The notes beneath the pieces were generated by a model, which saw only the letters and a program-made list of their open reading frames with translations, had not been told where the DNA came from and ran no database searches. 64,000 nt of DNA from an uncultured Alphaproteobacteria bacterium (GTDB lineage: Bacteria; Pseudomonadota; Alphaproteobacteria; RF32; CAG-239). The translations under genes and the position numbers were made by a program. Of the stretch, positions 1-8,420 are shown in pieces. The stretch lies in contig CALXTQ010000009.1 of assembly GCA_944391485.1 (NCBI GenBank), positions 65,319 through 129,318 on the forward strand. The letters run 5' to 3'. Numbering within the stretch: the first letter of the stretch is position 1; each line of letters starts with the position of its first letter.

Positions 1-14
1 CGGGGTTGATGCAG

Positions 15-1802
15 ATGTACAGCTATTTTAGGATTTCTTTTGCCGCCGTTTTGTCGCTGGGGTTATGCGCGTGTTCTTCCGCAACCGACCAGCCGGTCAG
101 CAACAAAATAACGACGGAAGAACTGGTCTTTGCGGAAAATCCGGAACAGCTCAGAGGAAAAACGGACGTATATACGGCAATGGCCCGGACCGTCAAGTAT
201 AATGTCGACGTTACGAGCCGGGAAATTAACAAAAAACTGTATCCCGACAATCCGAACGTCACGCCGCAGGAGGTCATCCGCGGCATTGCCAATGTCAAAA
301 CCGGACGGGAAAATCCTTTGTATGACAGTATCCGAATTTTGGATTTTGCCGTTTTGTACGCCGTTGCCAATTTGAGCGATGACCGGGCTTATATTGACTC
401 GAATATTTATGCGAAAGCCGCGCAGAATTTGGCGCTGGCTGCAATTAAGTCGCACAAAAACACATTATTTTCTCTGAAAAAAGTTAAGGAAATCAACCGG
501 CTGATTGACAAGGAAACCAAAAATTTAAATGAACTCAGGCAAAAACAGGAGCGGACCGGACGGCTGAGCCAGGCGGATCAGACGTATAAAAAAGGGCTGG
601 AAGTCGCGATTCTGAAACTGACGGAACTGCGCAACGCCTTGGCTTTTAACGCGGTGGAATATGCCGCCCTGATTAAGGCGGAAACGAAAAATCTGCAGCT
701 TGAGGGACGCGCATTTTATGAACTGGAGGATCTGGACAAATCCCTGACGGTCGGTATTTTTCAGAATTCGGCCTTCCGCAACCGCAATGAGTTTTCCCTG
801 GCCAAGGAAATGGGACGCAGTTACAGTTTTAATGAGATACAGCGCCGTATTTATAAAATTTATCCGGAAATCGAAAGGCTGAATATCAACGGTTATGACG
901 TGGAAAATCCCGTTTATGCGGAGAATCTGCAAAAAAGGGCTTATGATCTGGCGCTGACGCTGGTTGATGATGCCCTGGCTTACAGGATGAGCCGGAAGCC
1001 GGAAGAAAAGAAAGCAATCAGGCTTAATGCCTATGACGAACTGGGAACCGCCGTGTTTACGCAGGTTGAGCTGGCCTATAATCTGGTAAAAATCAGCGAA
1101 ATAGACTATGGCAACGTGCATAAGGAAATACATAACCTGAAAAAGGAAATCAAACAGGCGGAAAAAAGATATCGGCTGAGTTCCGCAAAGAAGATAGAAA
1201 TTCTCAACAAAAAAATAAAACTTTTGGAACTGGAGAGCCGCGAAAGCCAGATACTCGGGGAAAAGGCGCTGGCGATAAGAGCTCTGTATTTTTACGCCGG
1301 ATTTTCGCCGTTTAATACCAGATTACTTAAAAATCCGATAAAAGACATTGTCGTTTCCCTGAAAGCCGGCTTTAACAAAGATGCGGTGGAAATGCTGGCG
1401 GCCGTTCCGGAGCAGCAGAAAGAAGAAGAGCGGATGAACAATGTCTGGGCCAAACAGGAAAACTGGCTGGAAAAGCTGATTGATGGCAAAAAGAGTCCGG
1501 CAGCAGCCGTCGTTTTGCCGGAGAAGTCCGGTGATGATTTGTTCTCGCCGTATACGAACAAGGCCTATGATCGCAAAAAGGTAATGCAGCTGGGATCTTA
1601 TATTCAGCGGGAAAATGCCGATACCGAATGGAAAATGCTGCAGCAACTTTATCCCGAATTCAGGAACAGAGAACCAAGCGTGGTCAAAACCCGGATTAAC
1701 GGACAGATTATGTATCGTCTGATTCTGCGTTCGGAAAACGGCGGTTTTATGGATATCTGCAATCGTCTGCGCCGCGACAGGGTTGAGTGCCTGTTGAAGT
1801 AA
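15..1802 (+). CDS. TolC-like outer-membrane lipoprotein with C-terminal SPOR domain
   Basis: The N-terminus is a lipoprotein signal: a hydrophobic stretch ending in the lipobox L-C-A-C, with Cys followed by Ser-Ser. The body is almost all long charged helices in two similar halves, each with a coiled-coil hairpin (around residues 140-220 and 350-420), which is the pattern of TolC-family outer-membrane factors. The last ~70 residues look like a SPOR domain: MQLGSY near its start, W and YP in the middle, YRL, and paired Cys near the end; SPOR domains bind denuded septal peptidoglycan. I chose the ATG at 15 because GGGG lies 9 nt upstream; ATG at 9 and TTG at 6 are in frame. The TolC relation is an inference from helix pattern; the SPOR call is firmer. 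The promoter lies outside the window. Confidence 0.55.
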   Translation: MYSYFRISFAAVLSLGLCACSSATDQPVSNKITTEELVFAENPEQLRGKTDVYTAMARTVKYNVDVTSREINKKLYPDNPNVTPQEVIRGIANVKTGRENPLYDSIRILDFAVLYAVANLSDDRAYIDSNIYAKAAQNLALAAIKSHKNTLFSLKKVKEINRLIDKETKNLNELRQKQERTGRLSQADQTYKKGLEVAILKLTELRNALAFNAVEYAALIKAETKNLQLEGRAFYELEDLDKSLTVGIFQNSAFRNRNEFSLAKEMGRSYSFNEIQRRIYKIYPEIERLNINGYDVENPVYAENLQKRAYDLALTLVDDALAYRMSRKPEEKKAIRLNAYDELGTAVFTQVELAYNLVKISEIDYGNVHKEIHNLKKEIKQAEKRYRLSSAKKIEILNKKIKLLELESRESQILGEKALAIRALYFYAGFSPFNTRLLKNPIKDIVVSLKAGFNKDAVEMLAAVPEQQKEEERMNNVWAKQENWLEKLIDGKKSPAAAVVLPEKSGDDLFSPYTNKAYDRKKVMQLGSYIQRENADTEWKMLQQLYPEFRNREPSVVKTRINGQIMYRLILRSENGGFMDICNRLRRDRVECLLK

Positions 1803-2064
1803 GCTGTTTTTATTTCCGGCAAACTCTTATGAGAATGTTCGGAACCGGCGCCGGATTTTGCTGCGGCGGTTTATTGGCGGACAACGACGCGCGGCGGAAC
1901 GGTTTTTTCAGCAGTTATGAAATTGCGGCTGCTGTGTTCGAGGAATGTTTTTGTTTCGGATACCGACGGTCACGAGATTATGGCGGCGGAATCCGCAGGG
2001 TAATTTTCCGATCCGGAAGAAAAGCGCAAAAATGATTTCCTCTTCCGGCTACGGTTAAAAATGT
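1803..2064. other. Intergenic stretch without a convincing gene
   Basis: The 324 bases between the TolC-like gene and the pentapeptide gene hold a promoter at the right end (2065-2093) and nothing else I can support. An 82-codon open frame (1787-2035) overlaps the preceding gene and has an odd Cys/Gly/Arg-rich composition, and a 28-codon frame near 1918-2004 has no clear ribosome site. No strong terminator hairpin is visible after the upstream gene. Confidence 0.5.
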
Positions 2065-2093
2065 TTGTCAAAACCGAAATGTTAAGCTATTAT
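2065..2093 (+). promoter_or_regulatory. Sigma70-type promoter of the pentapeptide/VirD4-like unit
   Basis: TTGTCA at 2065-2070 and TATTAT at 2088-2093 are separated by 17 bp, placing the start of transcription about 25 nt before the ATG at 2127. Confidence 0.65.
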
Positions 2094-2126
2094 CAGAATA
2101 TTACCTGAATTTATCCGGACTGAAAA

Positions 2127-3296
2127 ATGGCAGAAAACAGCAAAAGAAATTTTGATTTGGACACGATACGCAACAAGGTCAAAACAAGCCGGGAAGACTT
2201 TTCGCCGGCAGGCGGAGTAGCCGCGGATTCCGACGAGGGGACTTTTTCCTGGAGCGCCGTTTCCCGCAATAACGGCGCGGCTCCGAGAATAGACGGTCTG
2301 GATAATTTTTTATCCTATAAAATCGATTTTGTCGGCAAAAATCTTGAAAATGGGCGGTTTGCGCATGAGAATCTTTCGGGGGCGAATTTTTCCGTCGCCA
2401 ATCTTAAGGGCGTTGATTTTTCCGGGGCCAATCTGCGCGGCGTCGATTTTTCAGGCGCAGACCTGACCGGAGCCAATTTGCAGGGCGCTGATCTGACCGG
2501 CGCTGTCCTGTCCGGAGCGCAGCTTGTGCAGGCAAACTTCAGCGGCGCAATTCTCAATAAAGTTGTTTTGACCGACGCCGATATTCAGGATGCCGTTCTG
2601 CTTGATATTGAAATCGACGAACTCGGGTTGGAAGAACTGCAGGCGCTGGTCGAATACCTGGCTCAGTATTATCCCCATAAGCTGAATCTGGCGCGGATGA
2701 ATCTGCTGCTTTTGGATTTGAAACGAATCGACCTGAAAAACGTCAACCTGCGCGGCGTCGATTTTACCGGCGTCGACTTTACCGGCGTGAATATCATGGA
2801 TCTTGACCTGAGCGAAACCAATATTACGCCGCAGCAGATTGCTCAGGCTCTTGGACGCATGCCCAATGCCGAAGAGCTGAAGAGGCTGATGGCGCCAAAG
2901 GAGAAAAAAGGCAAAAGCGGACGAGAAGGGATAGATATCAGTGGTTTGTTTCTAGACGACGGCCGCGAGGTCGGAACCTGGGATACGCTGAATGACAAGG
3001 GCATCAGCCTTAATAAGATTCTTGACGCGGGCCGGAAAGTTTTCAGAAGATCCGCTCCCAGACCTCCGGTCAAGGATGAGAAGATTCTCGAGCAGATCAA
3101 AGAAGACCAGAAACAGCAGTCCGATAATCATAAGGATGAGCTGCGTCGCATTATTGAGCAGCATAAAAGGGAAGAACTGGAAAGCCGCCGGCAGAAAATG
3201 CAGGAATTGGCAAAAGAAAAAGAGAACAACAACCGGGCAGCCGCCGAGAAAGCGCGTGAGATGAGAATCCGGAGCAGGGGCGGTAATGAGCGCTAA
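2127..3296 (+). CDS. Pentapeptide-repeat protein with C-terminal coiled coil
   Basis: The N-terminal ~70 residues are polar. Residues ~78-150 and ~188-230 are tandem A(N/D)LxG-type pentapeptides (for example GANLRGVDFSGADLTGANL), which fold as a right-handed square beta-helix. Between and after the repeats lie helical segments, and from residue ~310 to the end the protein is Lys/Glu/Arg/Gln-rich and probably coiled coil. There is no signal peptide or membrane segment, so it should be cytoplasmic. Its stop lies 11 bp inside the next gene, so the two are probably translationally coupled and the protein may be an adaptor for the membrane ATPase. That role is inference; pentapeptide proteins as a class have no single function. 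Confidence 0.8.
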   Translation: MAENSKRNFDLDTIRNKVKTSREDFSPAGGVAADSDEGTFSWSAVSRNNGAAPRIDGLDNFLSYKIDFVGKNLENGRFAHENLSGANFSVANLKGVDFSGANLRGVDFSGADLTGANLQGADLTGAVLSGAQLVQANFSGAILNKVVLTDADIQDAVLLDIEIDELGLEELQALVEYLAQYYPHKLNLARMNLLLLDLKRIDLKNVNLRGVDFTGVDFTGVNIMDLDLSETNITPQQIAQALGRMPNAEELKRLMAPKEKKGKSGREGIDISGLFLDDGREVGTWDTLNDKGISLNKILDAGRKVFRRSAPRPPVKDEKILEQIKEDQKQQSDNHKDELRRIIEQHKREELESRRQKMQELAKEKENNNRAAAEKAREMRIRSRGGNER

Positions 3297-5652
3297 TGCC
3301 AATGCAGATAAGGAAGAGAGTCCCGCCAGGGTTTATTTCTGGCTGGCCGGGGTCGTGTTGTTTTCTCTGGTAATTTTTTATCTGGCGAGCATTGTTTTTT
3401 TTATTTGCGCTTATTTTTTGCAGTTTGGCATAACAGCCGCGACGACGGATACCATCGCGGGTTTTTTGAACAAGCTGGGACGGGAACCTTTTTATCTGTT
3501 TGAGGCTTATGACGAGTGGTGGCATATTTTCCGACTGGCTTACCGGTACGGGCAGCTTATCCCCGCGTCTTTTCTGCCGTTTGTTCCTATCCTGCTTTTT
3601 GCGGGGCTGCTGATTCTCAGCTTTGTAAAAAGCCCTTATTCTTTCAGGTTGTGGTACCGGTTGAACAATCGTTTTGCCAAGATGGAAGACGTCAGGCAAA
3701 TGGGCCTTCTGGACGGAAATCTTATGGATCTGGGAGATTTTCAGGGGAGCAAACTGCGGCTGAACCGGCCGTTGTCGGTTTTCGGCTGGGGCTCTCCGGG
3801 GTTCGGCAAAACGACGACGGTGGCCATTCCGTCAATACTGGACAGTGATGACGCCAGCGTGGTGGCGGTTGACAGCAAAGGAACCCTCGCCAGATATACC
3901 AGCGGGTATCGCGCGTCTTTGGGGCAGGTGTTTTATTTTAACTGGAATCTGCTGGATAATCCTGAAAAGGGAGAGTTCTGGCCACGCTGGAATCCTTTGT
4001 CTCCCAAAAATCTTCCGCCCAAGGGGCCGGAGCGCGACAAATATTTTGTTGCCATTTCGAAATATATGCTGTCAAAGGAAAAGGATAATTACTGGGAGAA
4101 GCTATCCTGTATTGCCATGGAAGGACTGCTGCAGTTTTTTGTGTCGAAAACGGAACAGGCGTACGCCAATGATTATTTTCTGAGCTGTCTTTTGGAAAAA
4201 GGCAAACTGAGCAATGAGGACAGGGATATTCTGCTGAGTTATTACGCCGTTATGCCCGAGCAGTATTCAAAGCCGGCTATCGAACATCTGAACAACGGCA
4301 GCCTGACGATTGAAAATTATCTTCCGGTCGGCAGCTGGGACAATATTCCGGCCGTCTGGCAGGGACGGGAATTTTGTTTTCCGATGTTTACCGATTGTCT
4401 GATCCAGAGGTATTACGCCATTATGAAGGATGATGACGGGCACGAGTACGGCGGCTGGAAAATTATGCTGAACGGTTTTATCCGCGAAGCTGAGTTTTTC
4501 GGGTATCATCCCCGCGCTATCCAGGTGATGAGACATCTGTTTTATCTGACGAGAAAGCAGCGGCAGATAATTTTTACCATGCTGCTGGAGCCGTTGTCCG
4601 TATTCCGCAAAAACAGCGTCAGGGAAAGAACGGTCAGTAGCGATTTGTCTTTCGGCGATGTCCGCGGCATCAGGAATCCGCAGACCGGGAAATGGCAGGT
4701 TTCGACCATATACAGCATTGCAGAGAATCGACATTCCTCTTTTCTTACCAAGTTTTTTACGGATATGATTATCGGTACGAATCTGAAAATGTCCGCCGAG
4801 GAGGCTCCGTTTCCGCTGTTGTTTGTGCTGGATGATTTTGAACTTCTGCCGAAATTTGACCTTCTGAATGAGGGGCTGACCCATGGCGCCGCCGCGCGTC
4901 TGTCATTTCTGCTGCTGACTGATAATCTGAAAAATGTTCATGACGTGTATGGTCTGGAGGGATTGGAAGAAATCATCAGCAATACGTCGTGCAAACTGAT
5001 GTTTGCTGATAACAACCGGCATTTGAGCGATCATTTCAACCGGCTGGCGGTGTACGGCACGAAGTCGGTGCAGATTCCGGCGACGGATACGGGGGCTTTT
5101 TACAAAGTGCGGCAAGGACTGGCCGACGCGACCTATTATCGCCGCATTGCCCAGGTTTTGCTCAAACAGGGAAAGAGGTCCCAAATCAAAAAAGGAGAGC
5201 ATCTGCTTCTGGTTCAGGGGTTTTATCATCTGCCCGTTAAGGTCAGCGCCCGTTTCTTTTTGAAAGACGAGACGCTTAAGGCCAAAGCGACTATGGATAC
5301 GGCTTATCTGAGCGGCGAAGACGTTTTGGCAAATCGGAATCCTCAGGACGCTGACGCGCCGCAGCTGACGGATGTTTTGGCGGAGACAGGCGCAACAGTA
5401 CGAAGAGATGAGGAGATTGACGAATTTCTTCAGGGAAAATATGAAGAAGTAGTTGAGAATATCAGGGAACCGATGGATAAGAAAAGCGCGTTGGCCGAAG
5501 ATATTTCTTCGCGCTGGAAAAATCGTGAAACCGCCCCGGCCGGAAAACCCGTTGTTTCGTCCGGCAAAAATAATACCGACGAATGGTGGATGAGTGAGGA
5601 ATCTTTTTCGATAGCCAATGATGTCGGCGTCAATCCGTTTGAAAAACAATAG
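3286..5652 (+). CDS. Divergent VirD4/TraG-type coupling ATPase
   Basis: The 788-residue protein starts with two membrane segments (residues ~17-46 and ~95-113), followed by a P-loop GWGSPGFGKTTT at ~167-178 and a Walker B-like LLFVLDDFELLP near residue 510. The layout, with the stretch LLLTDNLKNVHDVYG after Walker B, matches type IV coupling proteins, which are hexameric inner-membrane ATPases that hand substrates to type IV secretion channels. Two departures: the Walker B acidic pair is Asp-Asp rather than Asp-Glu, and the usual Gln of the following sensor strand is Thr. The C-terminal ~150 residues are charged and probably disordered. No VirB or relaxase gene lies nearby. It overlaps the pentapeptide gene by 11 bp. 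Confidence 0.75.
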   Translation: MSANANADKEESPARVYFWLAGVVLFSLVIFYLASIVFFICAYFLQFGITAATTDTIAGFLNKLGREPFYLFEAYDEWWHIFRLAYRYGQLIPASFLPFVPILLFAGLLILSFVKSPYSFRLWYRLNNRFAKMEDVRQMGLLDGNLMDLGDFQGSKLRLNRPLSVFGWGSPGFGKTTTVAIPSILDSDDASVVAVDSKGTLARYTSGYRASLGQVFYFNWNLLDNPEKGEFWPRWNPLSPKNLPPKGPERDKYFVAISKYMLSKEKDNYWEKLSCIAMEGLLQFFVSKTEQAYANDYFLSCLLEKGKLSNEDRDILLSYYAVMPEQYSKPAIEHLNNGSLTIENYLPVGSWDNIPAVWQGREFCFPMFTDCLIQRYYAIMKDDDGHEYGGWKIMLNGFIREAEFFGYHPRAIQVMRHLFYLTRKQRQIIFTMLLEPLSVFRKNSVRERTVSSDLSFGDVRGIRNPQTGKWQVSTIYSIAENRHSSFLTKFFTDMIIGTNLKMSAEEAPFPLLFVLDDFELLPKFDLLNEGLTHGAAARLSFLLLTDNLKNVHDVYGLEGLEEIISNTSCKLMFADNNRHLSDHFNRLAVYGTKSVQIPATDTGAFYKVRQGLADATYYRRIAQVLLKQGKRSQIKKGEHLLLVQGFYHLPVKVSARFFLKDETLKAKATMDTAYLSGEDVLANRNPQDADAPQLTDVLAETGATVRRDEEIDEFLQGKYEEVVENIREPMDKKSALAEDISSRWKNRETAPAGKPVVSSGKNNTDEWWMSEESFSIANDVGVNPFEKQ

Positions 5653-5683
5653 GCCGCCGTGTCTGTCTTGCGTATTTGCGCTC

Positions 5684-5711
5684 TTGAGATTATGTAATTT
5701 TCTGTTATGAT
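5684..5711 (+). promoter_or_regulatory. Promoter of rarA-crcB
   Basis: TTGAGA at 5684-5689 and TATGAT at 5706-5711 lie 16 bp apart. The -10 box overlaps an in-frame upstream ATG at 5707, so that ATG cannot be the start of rarA. Confidence 0.6.
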
Positions 5712-5742
5712 ACGACACAGGAATTTTGAGAATCGTAAAAAC

Positions 5743-7071
5743 ATGGAAGACACATTATTTTCATCGCAGGTTAAACGTCCTTTGGCGGACAGGCTTCGCC
5801 CCCAGTCTCTGGCGGAAGTTGTGGGACAGGATCAGGTTGTGGGCGCTGACGCCCCTTTGGGACGAATGGTCCGGGCAGGAAAAATAAGCTCCTTTATTTT
5901 ATGGGGGCCGCCGGGCTGCGGCAAGACCACGATTGCCAGACTGATCGCCGAAAATACGAATTTGTATTTTGAGCAGATATCGGCTGTTTTTTCGGGCGTT
6001 GCCGATTTGAAGCGGGTTTTTCAGTATGCGCAGGAACGCCGGGCCAATCAGGGAAAAGGCACGCTGTTGTTTGTTGATGAAATTCACCGTTTTAACAAAT
6101 CGCAGCAGGACGGTTTTCTGCCTTATGTCGAAGACGGCACGATTATTCTGGTCGGTGCGACGACGGAAAATCCGTCTTTTGAATTGAATGCCGCTCTGTT
6201 GTCCCGATGCCAGGTTTTTGTTCTCAACCGACTCAGCGCAGATGATTTCGAAGTGCTGCTCCAGCGTGCGGAAAAGGAGACCGGACGCAAGCTTCCCGTT
6301 GACGATGAGGCGCGCCAGTTTATGAAAGACACGGCCGACGGAGACGGGCGGTATATTCTTAATCTTGCGGAGAGCGTTTTTGCCTATGCGAAAGACGGCG
6401 AGGTTTTTGACAAGGACGCGATTGTCAAAATCGTCCGGTCGCGGGCGCCGATTTATGACAAAGGCCGGGACGGCCATTATAACCTGATTTCGGCAGTCCA
6501 TAAGTCTTTGCGGGGGTCTGACGTGGATGCGGCGCTTTATTGGGCGGCCCGTATGCTTGAGGCGGGGGAGGATCCTAAATATCTGCTGCGCCGTCTGACC
6601 CGTTTTGCCGTGGAGGATGTCTCCATGGCTGATCCTCAGGCTGTTATTCATGCCATTGCTTGCTGGGACACTTATGACCGGCTGGGATCGCCGGAAGGTG
6701 ATCTGGCAATTATGCAGCTGGTGGTTTATCTGGCGACGGCGCCGAAATCGGCCGGTGTGTACAAAGCCATGCACAAGGCCCGCGAGCTGGCGCGCAAAAC
6801 TGGTTCGCTGATGCCACCGAAAAATATTCTCAATGCCCCCACAAAGCTTATGAAAGAACTGGGATACGGCGAAGGGTATATTTATGACCAGGATTTGGAA
6901 GACGGTTTTTCGGGAGCCAATTATTTTCCGGACGGCATGAACCGGACAAAACTGTATTTTCCGGTCGACCGGGGTTTTGAACGCGAGGTCAAAAAACGGG
7001 TTGAGTATTTTGACAATCTGCGCGCCGAAAAACAACGCGCCGCCCGGAAAGAAAAAGATCTGAAAGGCTGA
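5743..7071 (+). CDS. rarA: Replication-associated recombination protein A (AAA+ ATPase)
   Basis: RarA/MgsA is the bacterial relative of eukaryotic WRNIP1, a tetrameric clamp-loader-like ATPase acting at stalled replication forks. The sequence has Walker A GPPGCGKT (residues 55-62), Walker B LLFVDEIHRFNKSQQD (108-123), sensor 1 GATTENPSFELN, and the C-terminal tetramerisation region with LISAVHKSLRGSDVDAALYW, APTKLMKELGYG and YFP motifs, colinear with E. coli RarA over its whole length. I placed the start at ATG 5743 (MEDTLF) because the promoter's -10 box overlaps the earlier ATG and family similarity begins just after this Met. crcB follows after 2 nt. Confidence 0.93.
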   Translation: MEDTLFSSQVKRPLADRLRPQSLAEVVGQDQVVGADAPLGRMVRAGKISSFILWGPPGCGKTTIARLIAENTNLYFEQISAVFSGVADLKRVFQYAQERRANQGKGTLLFVDEIHRFNKSQQDGFLPYVEDGTIILVGATTENPSFELNAALLSRCQVFVLNRLSADDFEVLLQRAEKETGRKLPVDDEARQFMKDTADGDGRYILNLAESVFAYAKDGEVFDKDAIVKIVRSRAPIYDKGRDGHYNLISAVHKSLRGSDVDAALYWAARMLEAGEDPKYLLRRLTRFAVEDVSMADPQAVIHAIACWDTYDRLGSPEGDLAIMQLVVYLATAPKSAGVYKAMHKARELARKTGSLMPPKNILNAPTKLMKELGYGEGYIYDQDLEDGFSGANYFPDGMNRTKLYFPVDRGFEREVKKRVEYFDNLRAEKQRAARKEKDLKG

Positions 7072-7073
7072 AA

Positions 7074-7430
7074 ATGTATCTTGCCGCTGTGTTTATAGGG
7101 GGTGGACTGGGGTCTGTTCTGAGACATCTGCTTTCTTCCCGGATAGGGAGCCACTGGGGAATTATGGCTGTGAATGTTACAGGAGCCCTGCTGATCGGAA
7201 TGGCCTATGAATATTTTGCCGACCGCAGTGCTCTGCGGCCTGAATATCGTGCTTTTGTCATGACCGGTCTGCTGGGAGGATTTACGACTTTTTCCACATA
7301 TATGCTCGATTTTAACACGCTGATGGGAAACAGCCGTTTTTATGAGGCGATGTCTTATCTGCTGGGCTCCGTTATTGCCGGCATTGCCTTTTTGATTCTG
7401 GGAATCCGTCTGGCTAGAATCCTCTTTTGA
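7074..7430 (+). CDS. crcB: Fluoride ion channel CrcB/Fluc
   Basis: A 118-residue four-helix membrane protein that works as a dual-topology dimer exporting fluoride. The family marks are all present: GGGLGSVLRH (residues 9-18), the pore Asn in NVTG (34-37), and GGFTTFST (68-75) with the pore phenylalanines and the central sodium site. It starts 2 nt after rarA and is expected to be expressed with it; there is no room for a fluoride riboswitch in front of it, so expression is probably constitutive. Confidence 0.95.
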   Translation: MYLAAVFIGGGLGSVLRHLLSSRIGSHWGIMAVNVTGALLIGMAYEYFADRSALRPEYRAFVMTGLLGGFTTFSTYMLDFNTLMGNSRFYEAMSYLLGSVIAGIAFLILGIRLARILF

Positions 7431-7433
7431 ATA

Positions 7434-7462
7434 TTGACAATTTTGTCTAAATGCCGTATCCT
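7434..7462 (+). promoter_or_regulatory. Promoter of the zeta-like gene
   Basis: TTGACA at 7434-7439 and TATCCT at 7457-7462 with a 17-bp spacer lie directly after crcB; the gene starts at 7487. Confidence 0.6.
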
Positions 7463-7486
7463 CAAAATATTGGCAGGGAGAGCGGC

Positions 7487-8314
7487 ATGGCAGATTCAGA
7501 GTGGGATGTCCTGGCTGAGGATGAACAGCAGACCTTTATCAAACAATATCAGGAAGATCTTTTTTCCGGAGTAACATCTTCCGCCGGATCTTATCCGCGC
7601 TTTACCATTATTCTCGGAGCGCAGGGCGCCGGAAAATCCACTTTATCCAAAAGCCTCAGGAATACGGTTGTCGTATCGCCGGACGAAGTTATCCGGCGTT
7701 TGTACAAAGATCTCGGTTATGACCTGACCCAGAATAATTATGATGCGCAAACCGGCGATTTTGCGATGCGCGTCAGTTATGAAACCATGAATAAGGCTCT
7801 GGCGCTGAAATATGATATTGCCTATGATGCTATGTCGCTGAGCGATTTGGGAAATATTTTCAAGGTTGTCAAAAACTTCGGCTATGACTTCAACATCAAA
7901 GCCGTTATCGACGACGAATATACGAGCGCCCTGAATGTGGAAGAGCGCAAACTGCAAAATAACGAAGAATATATCCGCTATAAGCAGGGGAAGGGGCGTT
8001 ATCCCTCCGGGAACCCTCTGGAGGTGAGCAGTCAGGATTCAATTATAAGTTCCATGAGACTGGTGGATTTTCTGCTGCAGGCGGATAAAAAAAACATCAG
8101 GTTTGAAGTTTATGAACCCGGAAAAACGGAACCCGCGTATGTGTCCCGGAACGGCAAAAACAGTTTTGCGGATTATCTGGAAAACAGAAAGCTCTGTTCT
8201 GCCGCAGAGCACGAAAAACGCTGCGAAAAACTCCTCAGAAAAGCAAAAGAAGCCAATAACGAAAATGCGTTTCTGCGTTTGAAACTTCTGCAGAAAGAAA
8301 TAAGAAATTTGTAA
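7487..8314 (+). CDS. Zeta-toxin-like P-loop kinase
   Basis: The 275-residue protein has a P-loop GAQGAGKST (44-52), then VVVSPDEVIRRLY with an acidic pair where zeta toxins and related small-molecule kinases bind substrate, then an IAYDAMSL strand and helix. Zeta toxins phosphorylate UDP-N-acetylglucosamine and so poison wall synthesis, but many relatives are plain kinases. The start at ATG 7487 is set by the strong ribosome site AGGGAG just upstream; an earlier in-frame ATG at 7451 overlaps the promoter. There is no epsilon-type antitoxin on either side, so a toxin role is doubtful. It has its own promoter and terminator. Confidence 0.5.
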   Translation: MADSEWDVLAEDEQQTFIKQYQEDLFSGVTSSAGSYPRFTIILGAQGAGKSTLSKSLRNTVVVSPDEVIRRLYKDLGYDLTQNNYDAQTGDFAMRVSYETMNKALALKYDIAYDAMSLSDLGNIFKVVKNFGYDFNIKAVIDDEYTSALNVEERKLQNNEEYIRYKQGKGRYPSGNPLEVSSQDSIISSMRLVDFLLQADKKNIRFEVYEPGKTEPAYVSRNGKNSFADYLENRKLCSAAEHEKRCEKLLRKAKEANNENAFLRLKLLQKEIRNL

Positions 8315-8321
8315 TTCTCCG

Positions 8322-8351
8322 GCTTTCCGCTTTAACGGAAGCTGTTTTTTT
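8322..8351 (+). terminator. Terminator after the zeta-like gene
   Basis: A GC-rich stem (8322-8329 with 8336-8342, one bulged T) is followed by a run of T residues from 8344 to 8351. Confidence 0.65.
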
Positions 8352-8420
8352 ATAAGTAATTGCTTGTATATTTTGCAATCATAATTTACATTCATAGCAG
8401 TAATTATGAAGGATCAAACT

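Noticed and set aside
1787..2035. 82-codon open frame after the TolC-like gene
   Set aside because: It overlaps the previous stop, has odd composition and no ribosome site or promoter in front.
7030..7074. Fluoride riboswitch before crcB
   Set aside because: crcB starts 2 nt after rarA, leaving no leader for a riboswitch.
7200..8400. Epsilon-type antitoxin near the zeta-like gene
   Set aside because: The neighbours are crcB and an RNA pseudouridine synthase; no small ORF with a ribosome site is visible.
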